The notes under the pieces were generated by a model. That model was given only the letters and a program-made list of their open reading frames with translations. It had not been told where the DNA came from and searched no databases. The position numbers and the translations under genes were made by a program. Below are positions 1-11,600 of a DNA stretch of 64,000 bases, one piece after another. Origin of the DNA: Musa acuminata AAA Group (taxonomy: Eukaryota > Streptophyta > Magnoliopsida > Zingiberales > Musaceae); NCBI RefSeq assembly GCF_036884655.1, contig NC_088330.1:36438501-36502500 (forward strand), read 5' to 3'. Each line of letters begins with the position of its first letter. Position 1 is the stretch's first letter.

Positions 1-2900
1 GATCACAGTTATATGATACATCGTAAAGCATACGTGATCATTGAAAAAATAGCATAGTAAAACAACATCTAGCAATGTTCAATTGCAATGTACCTTTGCA
101 AACAATGAATTGTCCGACCTTCAAGACTTGTAACAATACCATAAAGCATAGGTCAACGGTTGTTCATGTTCAGCATGAAATCCTTGACCTCCTGGGATAC
201 AACAAGATTATGTTAGTTTCTTTATTTTCGATAAAAGATATGAACACAAGCATATGATCATCTAGAACTGGTTACAAAAGAGAGAGAAAATTTGATTAGT
301 ACCACGATAATACTTTACACAGCCGACATCCTAAAAGAACAGCTATCAGAAACTAGCGGGAGCTAAAATCAAACATTAGCTCGACAAGATCCTTACTATT
401 ACTGGAAACCAAACTTGGTAAGATTGGGATGCACATCAAGATTGACTAGGCAAATTTCCTCTATCACCAACCATCTTTGGGTCTGCAGTCAATTGATCCA
501 TGGTTTCTTAAATCAATGCTGGTCTTCTACGAAAAGACTAACTCATAACTTGAAGAACTTTTATATTTCTGTTTGGAATTGCAAGATAATGCTTATGTTT
601 TATTGGTGGAAACCTTGGTTCTCCTAGATGTCGAGAACTCGTTATATGGCTGTCCTCCTAAATTTTCTCAAAAATTTTATGGCCATATTTTATTGTTTTA
701 AGCTATGGATTTATATCTTTAGCTCTAGATCAGTTATGTTTAAGTTTATGAGTTGAACCTCATTTTCATCAGTCAGTACTGTGATGGAAAGAACAGTCAC
801 AATGGTCATTAATAAAACTGCAATGATGTTTGCTCGAATTTGTTGCACACAAATATTTTTTAGATTGGTAATTGCCACCAAGTTTGAAGCTACAGCAAAT
901 GATGTGTATATCACTGCAATAATCTCTAGCAACAAACTAAAGGAACATTTTTCCTACCGGTTTCACTTGCCAGCCTTGTAATAGGATAGAACCAATGTAA
1001 GTGGGACCAGCCTGCGGACCCCCATTGCTTCTTCAAAACATAAGGCAAGTAGGTAAAACATATAATCCAAGATGTGTAGGAAAATACTACTTTTGGAAAA
1101 TGTTCTCATGAAAGCATCAACCATTCTTGCAACCAAATTGGAATTTTAATTTGATAATACAAGCAAAATTTTATTGGACAACCATAACCAACATAAAGTG
1201 TCAATTAGTAGCTAAACTTTTACATGTGTTAATCAAGTCTAATCGCTATTCAACCGAGATGCTTGATAGAATGATGATGCGATCACAGTGTCAGCAAACC
1301 TAAAGGCAGGAATCCGGATATGAAGTTGAAATAATATTCAAGAAATATTGAAGATGAGAAAAAGAAATAGGGGCAGGCAACAGCCTTACTGTCCTTTGCC
1401 AATAGATCCATTTACCACCATAGGTCTTCTTCATTGTCGTAGTGAACGTCATATCTCATGACATTAGATGATTGAATAAATGAGAGAGAGTAGAGGAAGG
1501 TCTTCTTCCTGACATCCAGAATCATCATCCATCGGTCATACTATCCCTCTATGGTTGAAGTATCTTTGCACAACCTCATCTTCTATTGGACCTTGCTATG
1601 TGGTAGTAGCATGCACATTGAAATGTCAGGTATATTTACGGCATCACGCAGAGCTCCCTGCATTCGTCGGTGGTGGCATCACCCGGCCAAACATGATGTA
1701 GCTATTCTCTACAGGAATCCTACAATACTGAACAAACAGCTAACCGGCGAAAAACAGGTTCTCTTTGTAAATATACCCTTTCTACGATGCACCCTTGCAC
1801 GATCCATTTGAAGAGCCCCATTTCCTCGCACAATTCTATCAAGCTTAGATCGCAGTATCCAGATGAACTGCTCCCCTATTGAACTCTTGAATCATGACCA
1901 AAGAAGTTGCATAAACGAACTTGCACCATCAACTTGTAGCTCAAACCATATTACATGCACACGGACGGGTATAAACTTGAAGAGCATTCTTAGCCATACA
2001 AGTTCCTAGCTGGAAACCTTATTTCACCAAGACAATGTTTTAACTTGATTATGAGAGACACCAGCACAGAGTACAAGGTGATTGCTCTTTGATTATCTTG
2101 ATCACCTTTTGTCCGGGCAACTGTTTCACCCATCACAGAAGCAATATACAAACTGCATGGTTGCGTATACTTTACATAATTAGTTTGATCAATTCATTTT
2201 ATACATATATGATCTTATTACTCAGGTTAGGCTAATGGTGAACTAAATCCTCACTTTATAGGACCAGAACATGTTCATTTGGGAACAGTAATTAGTTCTT
2301 ACTCTTCCAACCATGAATAAGAGCTCGAATAATGCAATAACTCAATTGCTGCATTTCTTTACAATGTGGCTTGCCTGAACTTAGTGTGGGACCAGCATCA
2401 GTAAGAGAGATAAATCATTCATCAAAAATGCAAAAGTAACAAATGGGATGGTTCTAACTCAATATAAGAAGATAGAAACAGGACAGATGTGGAGGATCTT
2501 CTCATGTTTCCTTTAAAATATGATGTAACTTTCACTCTCCTGATGAGCACCCCTAAAGATAACATGGCTGTCAACTTTCCTTTGTGAACTTTCTTTGATT
2601 CCTTTTGAAGTCCCAGCAGTGGGAAAAGGGATCGGTTCTCACACATCACAGGTCAAATCAAGGACACTTAACAGAGAGGAGAAACCAATCTTTTGCAATC
2701 TAACTTGGTAGAAGTTTGTCCCTTCAAACAAAATGCATCACAGAACAGAAACCTACACATTGAGTATCAACACACAGAAATATTTCACCTAATAACACCA
2801 CCTTATGCCTTCCCCGAACAAGAAAAGAAATCCACCATGAAGAAACCCTCTTTGTTAAGCATCAAGAGCAACCAAGAACGCATAAATCATCATCAGCAAA
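1..2900. other. AT-rich stretch without a recognised gene
   Basis: Only short ORFs are present on either strand. A minus-strand ORF at 935-711 is hydrophobic, and a minus-strand segment near 1430-1390 (MRYDVHYDNEEDLWW) looks coding-like, but no set of exons could be joined. A decayed or untranslated minus-strand gene is possible. Confidence 0.3.
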
Positions 2901-2908
2901 CAAGAAAA

Positions 2909-3123
2909 TTAGTAATACCTGAGTTCTCCTCTATCAAATGCTAACCTTCCAAAGGACTCGAAAGAACACAGAGAGGCAGGGGAATACGACTTGGGTAAAG
3001 AGGAGGAGGAGGAGGAGGAGGAGACTTTGGTGGCCACAACTTCCTGTGAGCTCTGCAACTTGATAAAAGATCCAAAGAAAACAGAGTAAAGTTTAAAGGC
3101 CACTGTCCACATTTTTTAGTCAC
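2909..3123 (-). other. Possible minus-strand leader with CTC repeat
   Basis: On the minus strand a (CTC)n tract at about 3025-3000 is followed by a donor-like CTCAG-GTATTA near 2920. This is the look of a plant 5' leader exon. No coding exon downstream could be recognised. Confidence 0.2.
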
Positions 3124-4128
3124 CAGTCAAAAATTGACATCCACTTCTGCCCTTGCTGAATCATTATTTTAATGCGATAGAGTCGAGTAGAGTCATTGGA
3201 GTAGCAATCTTGTTCTTTCATCATAGATTACGGCCCCACCATGACACCACCACCACCGGATAAACAATAGATTGTGTTCCTCGCTGCACTCTACCCGAGC
3301 CGCATATAAAAATGGATTGCCCCGCCACCCCCACTCCCACTCTCCCATTTACTTCCGAGACCAGGTTCAAAGCGAAAGGAGCGGGACCATGAGGGCATCC
3401 AAGCATGACCTTTTGTCCCATTCCCTCCCTCCACTGCGCTCCCACCACCTCCACTTCGGTCTTCGTGCCACCAAGAATTCTGGCCACACTTCCCCGGCTG
3501 AAAAAAGCTAATAGGATTCACACCGCAAGGTTAGATCTGATGATTCGTCCGGTCCATGACCCGCAGTCCATCAGAGATCATGGCCATTGGAAGTTGTCCT
3601 GCCGACGTAAAATATTGCAGAATTGACTTGGTTTGCAGGTCAAAATAATATGATGGATTAGAATACGGTCAGGTTTGGATGCAAGCGATGGGAATCCCAC
3701 TCAAGACTCCCCCCCCCCTCCCCAGAATTCAACAAGTGGAAAGAGTCATGTCCATCAAAGACGGAATCGAGAGAGGAAGAGCGAGCTAAAATATTGGTTT
3801 TAGCTGCCCTCCTTTCATTCATTAATATAATGCCGGGACAATAAAGAAGGCCACCTGTTTTATATTGGGGGAATGCCACAATAATTGCACCACATCAGAG
3901 TGGGGTTGAGCTTTTTGGATTGTTTGATGGGATCGTCTCAAATGCGTTACGGAGTGGAGCGGGGTTGCCTCTTGATTTGGAATTTCAAAATCCGACGACC
4001 CAGATGTTGCCATCATCTTCCAACTCATCTCCGTCTTCTCTTACCCAAGCCAAAAAAAATATGTATACCCTCCATACAAATAAACATAGTGATCCCATAG
4101 AGTTGACCAAGTTTGACCAAATCTACAG

Positions 4129-4620
4129 GTGGCTACAAGAGGCCGTTCACCGGTGAGGGCCCCCATGTACGAATGTCTGGGTCGCGGTGGGACCCCATGG
4201 ATAAAGATGCCGAGCGCCCCTCTTTATAACGGCCCCTCCGTCGGCTCCGCCGCGAGCTTCTCCGAGTCATCGATGATCAAACCCAGCGGCCGAACCACCA
4301 CCACGAGCAACGGCAGCCGGAGTTGTCTAGTGACGGCTACCGCGCCGCTGCATCCAACAAAGGAACCCACCACCACCACCAACACCAACAGAAACGACGG
4401 CAGCCTCGCGCCGGTGCCACCCGCCTCCGCCGTAGCCAGCAGCGGCCCTTCTCAGGACTCCGCCGCCTCGGCACCCGGCTCGGAGGCGCCTTCTCGACAA
4501 AAGCATCAGGGTATACAGATACATTATATACATCTCGTGAGATGCGAGGACATATATGTAATTTTATACTTTGTAGGAATAAATGCGCGATTTGACAGGT
4601 ATATATATATATATATATAA
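4129..4620 (+). other. GC-rich island with TATA-like box and low-complexity ORF
   Basis: TTTATAA lies near 4222-4228, an ATG at 4273 and an open frame to 4620 rich in T, S, P and A; a second frame gives a histidine-rich product. The frame ends in an AT microsatellite. No known domain. It may be a first exon of a lost gene or only promoter-like sequence. Confidence 0.2.
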
Positions 4621-4645
4621 TATAATATATAGATATAATATATCT
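4596..4645. repeat. TA-rich microsatellite
   Basis: A run of (TA)n followed by imperfect TATAATA units. It closes the GC-rich island upstream. Confidence 0.9.
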
Positions 4646-4844
4646 CATCCTCTGTTCGGAAGAATCGAGAGAGCATTAAGATCTAGTCGGGGACACATCG
4701 GATCGTGATGAGGAGGAGATGCGGAAAAGGTGGCACCTGCCGCTCACAGGAGCACCAATATTTAATCGTTGGCGAAGGGAGAGAGAAAGATAAGAAACAA
4801 TATCTCATTCCACCCTCGAGATATACCGATTTATAATGCGTTCT

Positions 4845-5246
4845 TTATTCCGAATCCCATTGTGGGCCCCGGTCGCAAATGCCATGGTGGCGAATGAGAC
4901 ACATGGGGCTAGACTTCCAAAAGCGTGAACCAACTAACCAACCCCCATAAAGGCTTTTACGCGGGGGGTTGGACACCGATCTGCATCTCGCCACGCATCT
5001 CAAAGCATGACAAATCGTTTCACGTGGGTGAAGCCGGTCCACGCGTGCGGGGGCCCCAAATCTGTCGCCACGCGACGGTTGGGTCTGCGAAGGAGAAAAG
5101 AGGGGCAATTTTTGCCATCGTACGGTCGGTCCCCCACCTTCGTCATCGTCCACCGTTTGGCGAAGGGGACATGATGGGGCGTAAGGTTCGCACGTGACGA
5201 CGCCAATCCCTGTTGCGGCGTTGTCTCCTCGTATTGGGAGCATCAA
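4845..5246. other. GC-rich island with two CACGTG cores, no gene found
   Basis: CACGTG occurs at 5021-5026 and 5191-5196 in a GC-rich block bounded by AT-rich DNA. ORFs are open on both strands but show no family signature. It resembles a promoter island; no gene follows on either side, so its role is open. Confidence 0.3.
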
Positions 5247-6702
5247 TCCGGCTTTGATTAGCTCTAACGAATAAATTGCAGATACAAAGTTTAACTATAA
5301 AAAAATAAATAAATCAAATTTTGAATAATCAAAATTATTTTTATGATTAATAAAACACCTTTGAACTGAAAATTTCCCTTAAAAATTATGTATTTCCATC
5401 TCTATTCTATTGTAATATTCATCCTTAGTCGACTATGATTTGAGTTGAACATTTTATTATTCTTATTTATCCTATCATTTAGTTAGTCTTATTTAGTCCA
5501 AAGAGATTGTTATTGTCGTATTAAATAGAAATTGGATTCGAAAAGAATTTGATTCCGATCATTTTTCATGTTTATGTTATTGTGATATAGTGTTAGACGA
5601 AGAAAGAAAAGTTGTAGTCAATTTTTGTATCGGATAATTTATATAGATTATTATTTTTTATTTGGCTGATTTGATGAGTATTGGATCTGTTTATATTCAA
5701 TAAATTATATTTAGATGTGTACGTATAGTCTTTGTATGAGACAGATGCATTTGATACTCTGTAGGGATTATTGTTTGTTGTTTGGATGATTTGGTCGAGT
5801 GTTAAATTTATTTAGATTCAATGAATTATTCATATGCTTAGAAGTGTATTTACAATATTTATACAGACTATTGTATTTAAAGTTGTCATCGGATATCGAC
5901 AATGATTATATACTTTCTTTAATCATGAACGCGATCTTATAGCATTGAACCCAAAATGGGATAACAATAGACTAAATCATCTTTCCATATATATACAATA
6001 TGATTTACTTTATAAGGTTGGATCAACCTCCCAATTGGTGCCATGTTAGTTCTTAGCTGGTGCTATGTTAACTAACATATCAATTGAATGAATAAGTATC
6101 GATGTATCAACCACATGAATTGAGGTGTCAACAGTGATTCATATCTTATCAATACTAATTCGTATTATGGATATTTATTTGTACTCATTATAATTATTTA
6201 AAACTAATTATGACCGAATATTTTACATGCTCAATGGGTCATTAACGTGTAATATGATTATTCGCATACCTTAACGTTTATCGTCTCATACTTAAATCCA
6301 ATCTTCATAGTTAACAAAGAAAAAAAAATGAAGAAATCCTCTGATGTATTTATATTTCCACTACTTAATCGGATATCATTTTAAATCAATTGTGAATGAA
6401 AAAATATATTCTTTTGGAAGTCATGTTGTGATCGTCACTTAATTCTTCTATTGGTAAGGATCAACCATCACTTGTCTATGGCTCCTTATCATATTGTATT
6501 ATCCCTAAATGCAACTAATATATTATTCGCTGAATAGTTGCAAAGCAAATGCCCACAAGTAATAATTACAAACAAAATTAGCAAGGCCATAATCATAGAT
6601 GCAACTGTTTGTGTATCTATATATCAAGTCGTAATATGTGATTGATGATATTCTAGAACTACAACATGTCATATTTTAGCTCACAATCAACAAGGATGTA
6701 AT

Positions 6703-6842
<140 letters not shown>

Positions 6843-7033
6843 CTGGTGGCAGTGATTAGAAATGGTTGCAATTAGATTGGAGATGGTGGTGAGAGGGGAA
6901 GAATGCTGCGGAATTTGAAAGGAGATGGTAATGGCCATTGAGGATTTTAGGAGGGTTTTTGTAATATCTCTTATTTAAAAACCTTCCACATAAATATACG
7001 TAATGATATTAATACATAACTTAATATTTTTTA

Positions 7034-7037
<4 letters not shown>

Positions 7038-7096
<59 letters not shown>

Positions 7097-7098
7097 AT
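7038..7098. repeat. (TA)n-(TG)n microsatellite
   Basis: About 46 bp of TA repeats followed by a short TG run. Confidence 0.95.
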
Positions 7099-7537
7099 AG
7101 TCAATAGCATTGTATAATTGATGTTGATACCAATTTGCTTGGTTGGCTAAGACACTTGGGATTCTCTTCTCTTGATTGTCGTCCTATTTGCGTTAAATTT
7201 GATAGTAATAATTTATTGACAATCTAGCCATTGGAAACTATATAATAGTATTAGTGTTTTTAAAGCATTAATATAAATAAATAAATAAAATAAAAGATAT
7301 TGATAAACAAATCAATCAATCTTGAACACATGGCTCCACGTCAAAGCTTTTCTTAGATTAGAAGGAAGAAGACATCTGTATATCACAATCGATATATAAA
7401 AACAAAGACATTGCTCTGAAGACACAGCTGCCCCGAAGAATGACCTTCCACTTTTATTTATTATCTTCTTCATCATCATCATTATTATTATTGATACTAT
7501 TATTATAATAATAGTTCGGGAGGAGGCACTGCGGCTG

Positions 7538-8627
7538 GTGGGTCCAGTGGGTCCACGCAGCCGGGCGACGACGCGCGAAGCCACGTGGCCAACACGACAA
7601 GGAAAAAGCATCAAGGGGGCGCCCGGTCTTCACAGGCCCCACGCGGTACCGGCTCGAAGCGTCTCCGAAGTGTACTCCGCCGTTCGATTCATCCGTACCG
7701 ACCGCTCAGATGAGCCCGCTTCGCTTGGCGAGCCGAGGCACACGCCGCTCCGGGTGCCAGATTGGCCCGGATTGCCCGGGCCCACGTCGTCGTTTATATC
7801 CGACGGCGATCGCGTCCTCGCCCCCGGTGATACTTCCAATCTCCGCCGTCCGATCATTCCTAGCGGGCTTTCCACGTGGGCCTCGGAGGGGGCTACGGTG
7901 ACGGTTCGGGGAGGGAGGAAGGTGCTGCGAAGCGTCGCAAGAGTAAATTTATGCGTTACGTCCCGCGACCGGATGTAGCCGGTGGAGATGCAGGTGATTG
8001 GGGCGCTTTACTCCGTCGAAACGCACACGTGTCGGTGGATTGTCAGAGGCACGAATAGGGCGGCGATTCTTGCTGCGGCCCGCGGGTACTCGGTCTGGCC
8101 GCTCGAGCCCTCAGCTGATCCTATGGCTTATATGTCGCCACGGTGGCACCGCCTCGCCAGGTCCGTCGGATCGGTAAAGAGGATCGGGCGGACCGCGGAG
8201 TGTGGTGAGCATGGGAGGGGCGATCAGGGCCGTCGGATGGCGCATCGGGTAGGGGTGTGCAAGTGACAAAACGGAGGCGAAAGCAGATGGGGGCAGCAGA
8301 AAGAGGCGACCGAAGCAAACCATAAGATAAAGCGAAAGCAGTGGCGAAGAGAAAAGGAGGACGCGAGAGGGAGAGAGAAAGAGAGGGAGAGAGAGAGAGG
8401 GAGCGAGGCGTTAGAGAGGAGGACGACGAGATCTGGCCAGAAAAATCCTTGCTTTTTGCGCTGTTCTGAGGGGTTCCGGGGAGTCTAAGCGAACTGGTCC
8501 GGGGGAAGGTCCGGAATCTGGGACTTTTTGGGCGTTGAACGGCGGCGGTCGGGTCTTTACGGGAGATCTGGTGGAGGTGATGAGACGATGAGGGGAAACT
8601 GCTAATCTGATTGGATGACAGGGAGAG
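7538..8627 (+). promoter_or_regulatory. TIC promoter and 5' leader with three G-boxes
   Basis: This GC-rich stretch directly precedes the TIC start. CACGTG cores lie at 7582-7587 (within CCACGTGGC), 7873-7878 (within CCACGTGGG) and 8026-8031 (within ACACGTGT). A GA-rich tract at about 8360-8410 is typical of a plant leader. Several long ORFs cross the region on both strands, but none resembles a protein; the base composition alone explains them. G-boxes bind bZIP and bHLH factors, including light- and clock-related ones; their use here is inferred. Confidence 0.6.
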
Positions 8628-8644
8628 ATGGAGAGGCATCGTGA
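8580..8644 (+). promoter_or_regulatory. Three short upstream ORFs before TIC, the last overlapping its start
   Basis: Upstream ATGs open ORFs at 8580-8591 (MRR), 8588-8605 (MRGNC) and 8615-8644 (MTGRDGEAS). The third runs past the main ATG at 8628 in another frame and stops at 8642-8644, before the next in-frame TIC ATG at 8661. Such an arrangement can reduce initiation at the first start and favour the second. That the leader is transcribed this far is inferred from the GA-rich tract upstream. Confidence 0.6.
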
Positions 8645-11600
8645 AGCTCGGAGAGGGAGCATGGCGGCGGCAACGGCGAACGGCGGTGGCGGTGGTGGAG
8701 GGGGGTTGTCGAGAAGGAGGCAGAGGAACAGCAGCGGCTTCAGAGACTCTCCTGGTTTGGAGTCCCGGGACTGTCTTCGTGTTTTTTCTTTCTTGTTCTG
8801 GTCAGATTTTAACTTTGTTGTTGCGATGGTAACTCTTTTGCAGAGGAGGATGGAAGGATGGAGATGCCAGAGACGTCGAGGCTGCGGGATCGAGGGGCCA
8901 AGAAGGACCGCGATCGGGACAGATCTAGCCGGAGCAAGCGGAGAAGAGGGGAGAGGACGCTCCACGGGAGCAACAGAGACAGAGATGAAGCCGATGAAAG
9001 CTCCGAGGAGAGCATCGACCAGGATGAGGACGACGAAGATGAGGACCTCTCCGTCCCCGTCCGGCTACCGCCGTCCTCGCCCCCCCTTGTAAATCAAGCG
9101 GCGGCTTCGTCGCCACAACATAACCACCAAATCAACCACCATCACCAGCAACAGCTACCCCGGAAGAGCTTTCCGCCTAAAGTTGTGAAGTGGAAGCCAG
9201 ATGAGATGATCGGGTTCACCGTACCCAGAAAAGCTCGTTCAGGTAGGCGAAGAGGACAGGAGAAGACATGGGGAGGAATCGAGAGAAAATATCTATTAGA
9301 CCAAAAAAAATCTTTTTTATTCTTTGCCCGTTTCTCTTAACCTTATCTTTTATTGGTTTTGAAGCAGCAAGCAAAAGGTCACATGAAACTTCAGGTCTAG
9401 GGGGAGCTGGTGGTGGCGGTGGAGGCGGAGACCAAATCACCCGGCAAGCTTCCATTTCTCCGTCGAGGCTGAGCCCGGCATCCACTACGCAGCTTTCGCC
9501 GTCTTCCTCCAACGGCTCGCTTCGGAAGAAGATGGTTGGACAAATTTCGTCACCATATCTGCTTCTTCTTTTTTCTCGTGCTATTAGGTTGGTTCAAGAA
9601 TTTGACATAAAAATATATTTTTTTGTTGATGTCATGTTATCAGAAGCAGGTGAGTGGAGCCAAAATCCGGCCGCCGAAGATCTCAAAATCCACATCTTTG
9701 AGCCATGACGAGATCGAGATGGAGGTTGCGGAAGTTTTGTACGGGATGACACGGCAATTCGAGTGTCTTCCAAAGCATGATGGCCACAAGGTGGATTCAA
9801 GGGATGTGGATGGTGGGTCTGGCAATGAAGCTAAATCGAGGGTGCCCTCAACAAACTCGCTGTCGCCATCTCCGGTTGCCTATCCATCTGCACTTCCGTC
9901 GTCCAATTCATGTTCTAATCCTGCCCCGTTTGCTGCGATTGGTGGGTTGTGTGCCCCGAACTTTACGTTTTTTCCCCTCTGTTTTCTCCAACATTTTTTT
10001 CTTCGCTGACTGTCACGTTGGTATGTGCAGCTCCAAAGAGAAAAAAGCCTAGACCTGTGAAGTTTGATGAAGAAAGCCCCACGAGTCCAGTTGGAGTACA
10101 GCATCTTTCGAGCTTATCTGTACCTTTCGTAGCCAAAATTGACTCAGAGAACCAGACAAAGACAGAGGCTTCATCTCCAAGATCGGAGAAGAATAGTGCA
10201 TCTGCTGCCATAAAAATTGGTGGCGAGTCGGTCGATGTTTTGGTCTCCCAGGCTTTGCTCTCCGATGTACAACAACAGCAGGAGTCGGCCAAGACCAAGA
10301 AGGGTAAGACTCAGGAGTTGCATACATCGACGGGAGGGTCAAATAATGGGGACAAGGTGGAAAGCAAGGAAGAGCTCGTTCCACGGGCAAAAGGATCTGC
10401 TTGCGGTGGCTTAGATGTCAATATCTGCGACACGGAAGCTAGAAAGATGTAAGTTCTCATTTGCTATCATCTTTTTCTGCCAGAGTATTGATTTAATTTC
10501 TTGAACTACTCATGCAGGGCGCCTGATAGCCCTAAGGAGGAAATGTTCAAGATCGATCTGATGGTGAGTATGTTTGCTTCCTTGAGAATCTTTGGAAGTT
10601 TCTCCGTCCAACATCAATTTAATTGAAGGAACGTGTGTTTTTATTGCAGGCTCCTCCTCCAGGGAAGCTATCTCCAGAGATGGGTGACTTTAATGACTTT
10701 GACCCAGATCACAAGCCACAGGGCCCAGATAAAGAAACCGTATGAAGTTTCCCTAACAAATTTGTCCATATGTTGGCAAAAGTTATTTTGACTTGTCTAA
10801 GTTTGCATCTCTCATTGTTAGGCACTGAAACTGAATAATAAGGATAAGACAGAAGAGAAGCCCGCAGAGAGTACGGTGACTAGAGATGAGCAACAGACTG
10901 AGAAGTCCGTTCAGAGAGAGATTGATTCAAGGAAGCAAGTAGTAATCAAGCAGAATCTTGACCTTCAACTTGATTTGGAAAAGCCCAAGAAAGATGATAG
11001 TGGCATCGACAAGGTTCAAGTCCAAAAGCAGCAAGCAAAGGATCCTAAAGTAGAGCCTAAACAAGAGAAGTCTGGTGATGAACATTTCCAGTCGTATATT
11101 CTCATTCCTCTTTGATCTTCACCATCTGGATGTCTGAATTTCAATTTTTCTCTTTATCTGCTTTCAGGATCGACACCCTCGCTTCAGATGCCATTGACAG
11201 TTGGAACCTGGCCTGGTGGTTTTCCACCTTATGGGTATGCAGTTGATTTTTTCTTTCCTTTGGCTCTAAAGTTTGCTATCAGTTTTGGGGATTCACCTCC
11301 TTCTTCCTCAGGTACATGGGTCAAGTTCCATCTTTGCATGCTGTTGTTCCTATGGATGGATCTGCAGGTCCTTCCAGTTCCTTGCAGGTTACTTCTCCTT
11401 ACCTACACACACACACTTTCTCTCTCTCTCTCTCTCTCTCCACATGCACACAAACACTCACAAATGCATGTGCAAAAGAATGTATGGAGGTAGACCTTCT
11501 GATTCTTGTGACCTCTGTTGCAGCCTCCAGCATTTCTTCAAACGCATCCCCGTCCAAAGCGCTGTGCTACACATTGCTATATTGCGCAGATGATATCCAA

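Noticed and set aside
7538..7978. 146-aa + strand ORF upstream of TIC
   Set aside because: No family signature; GC-rich promoter sequence with G-boxes explains the open frame.
8121..8965. Minus-strand ORFs of 172 and 184 aa across the TIC promoter and exon 1
   Set aside because: They are proline/serine-rich products of GA/CT-biased DNA and oppose a well supported TIC first exon.
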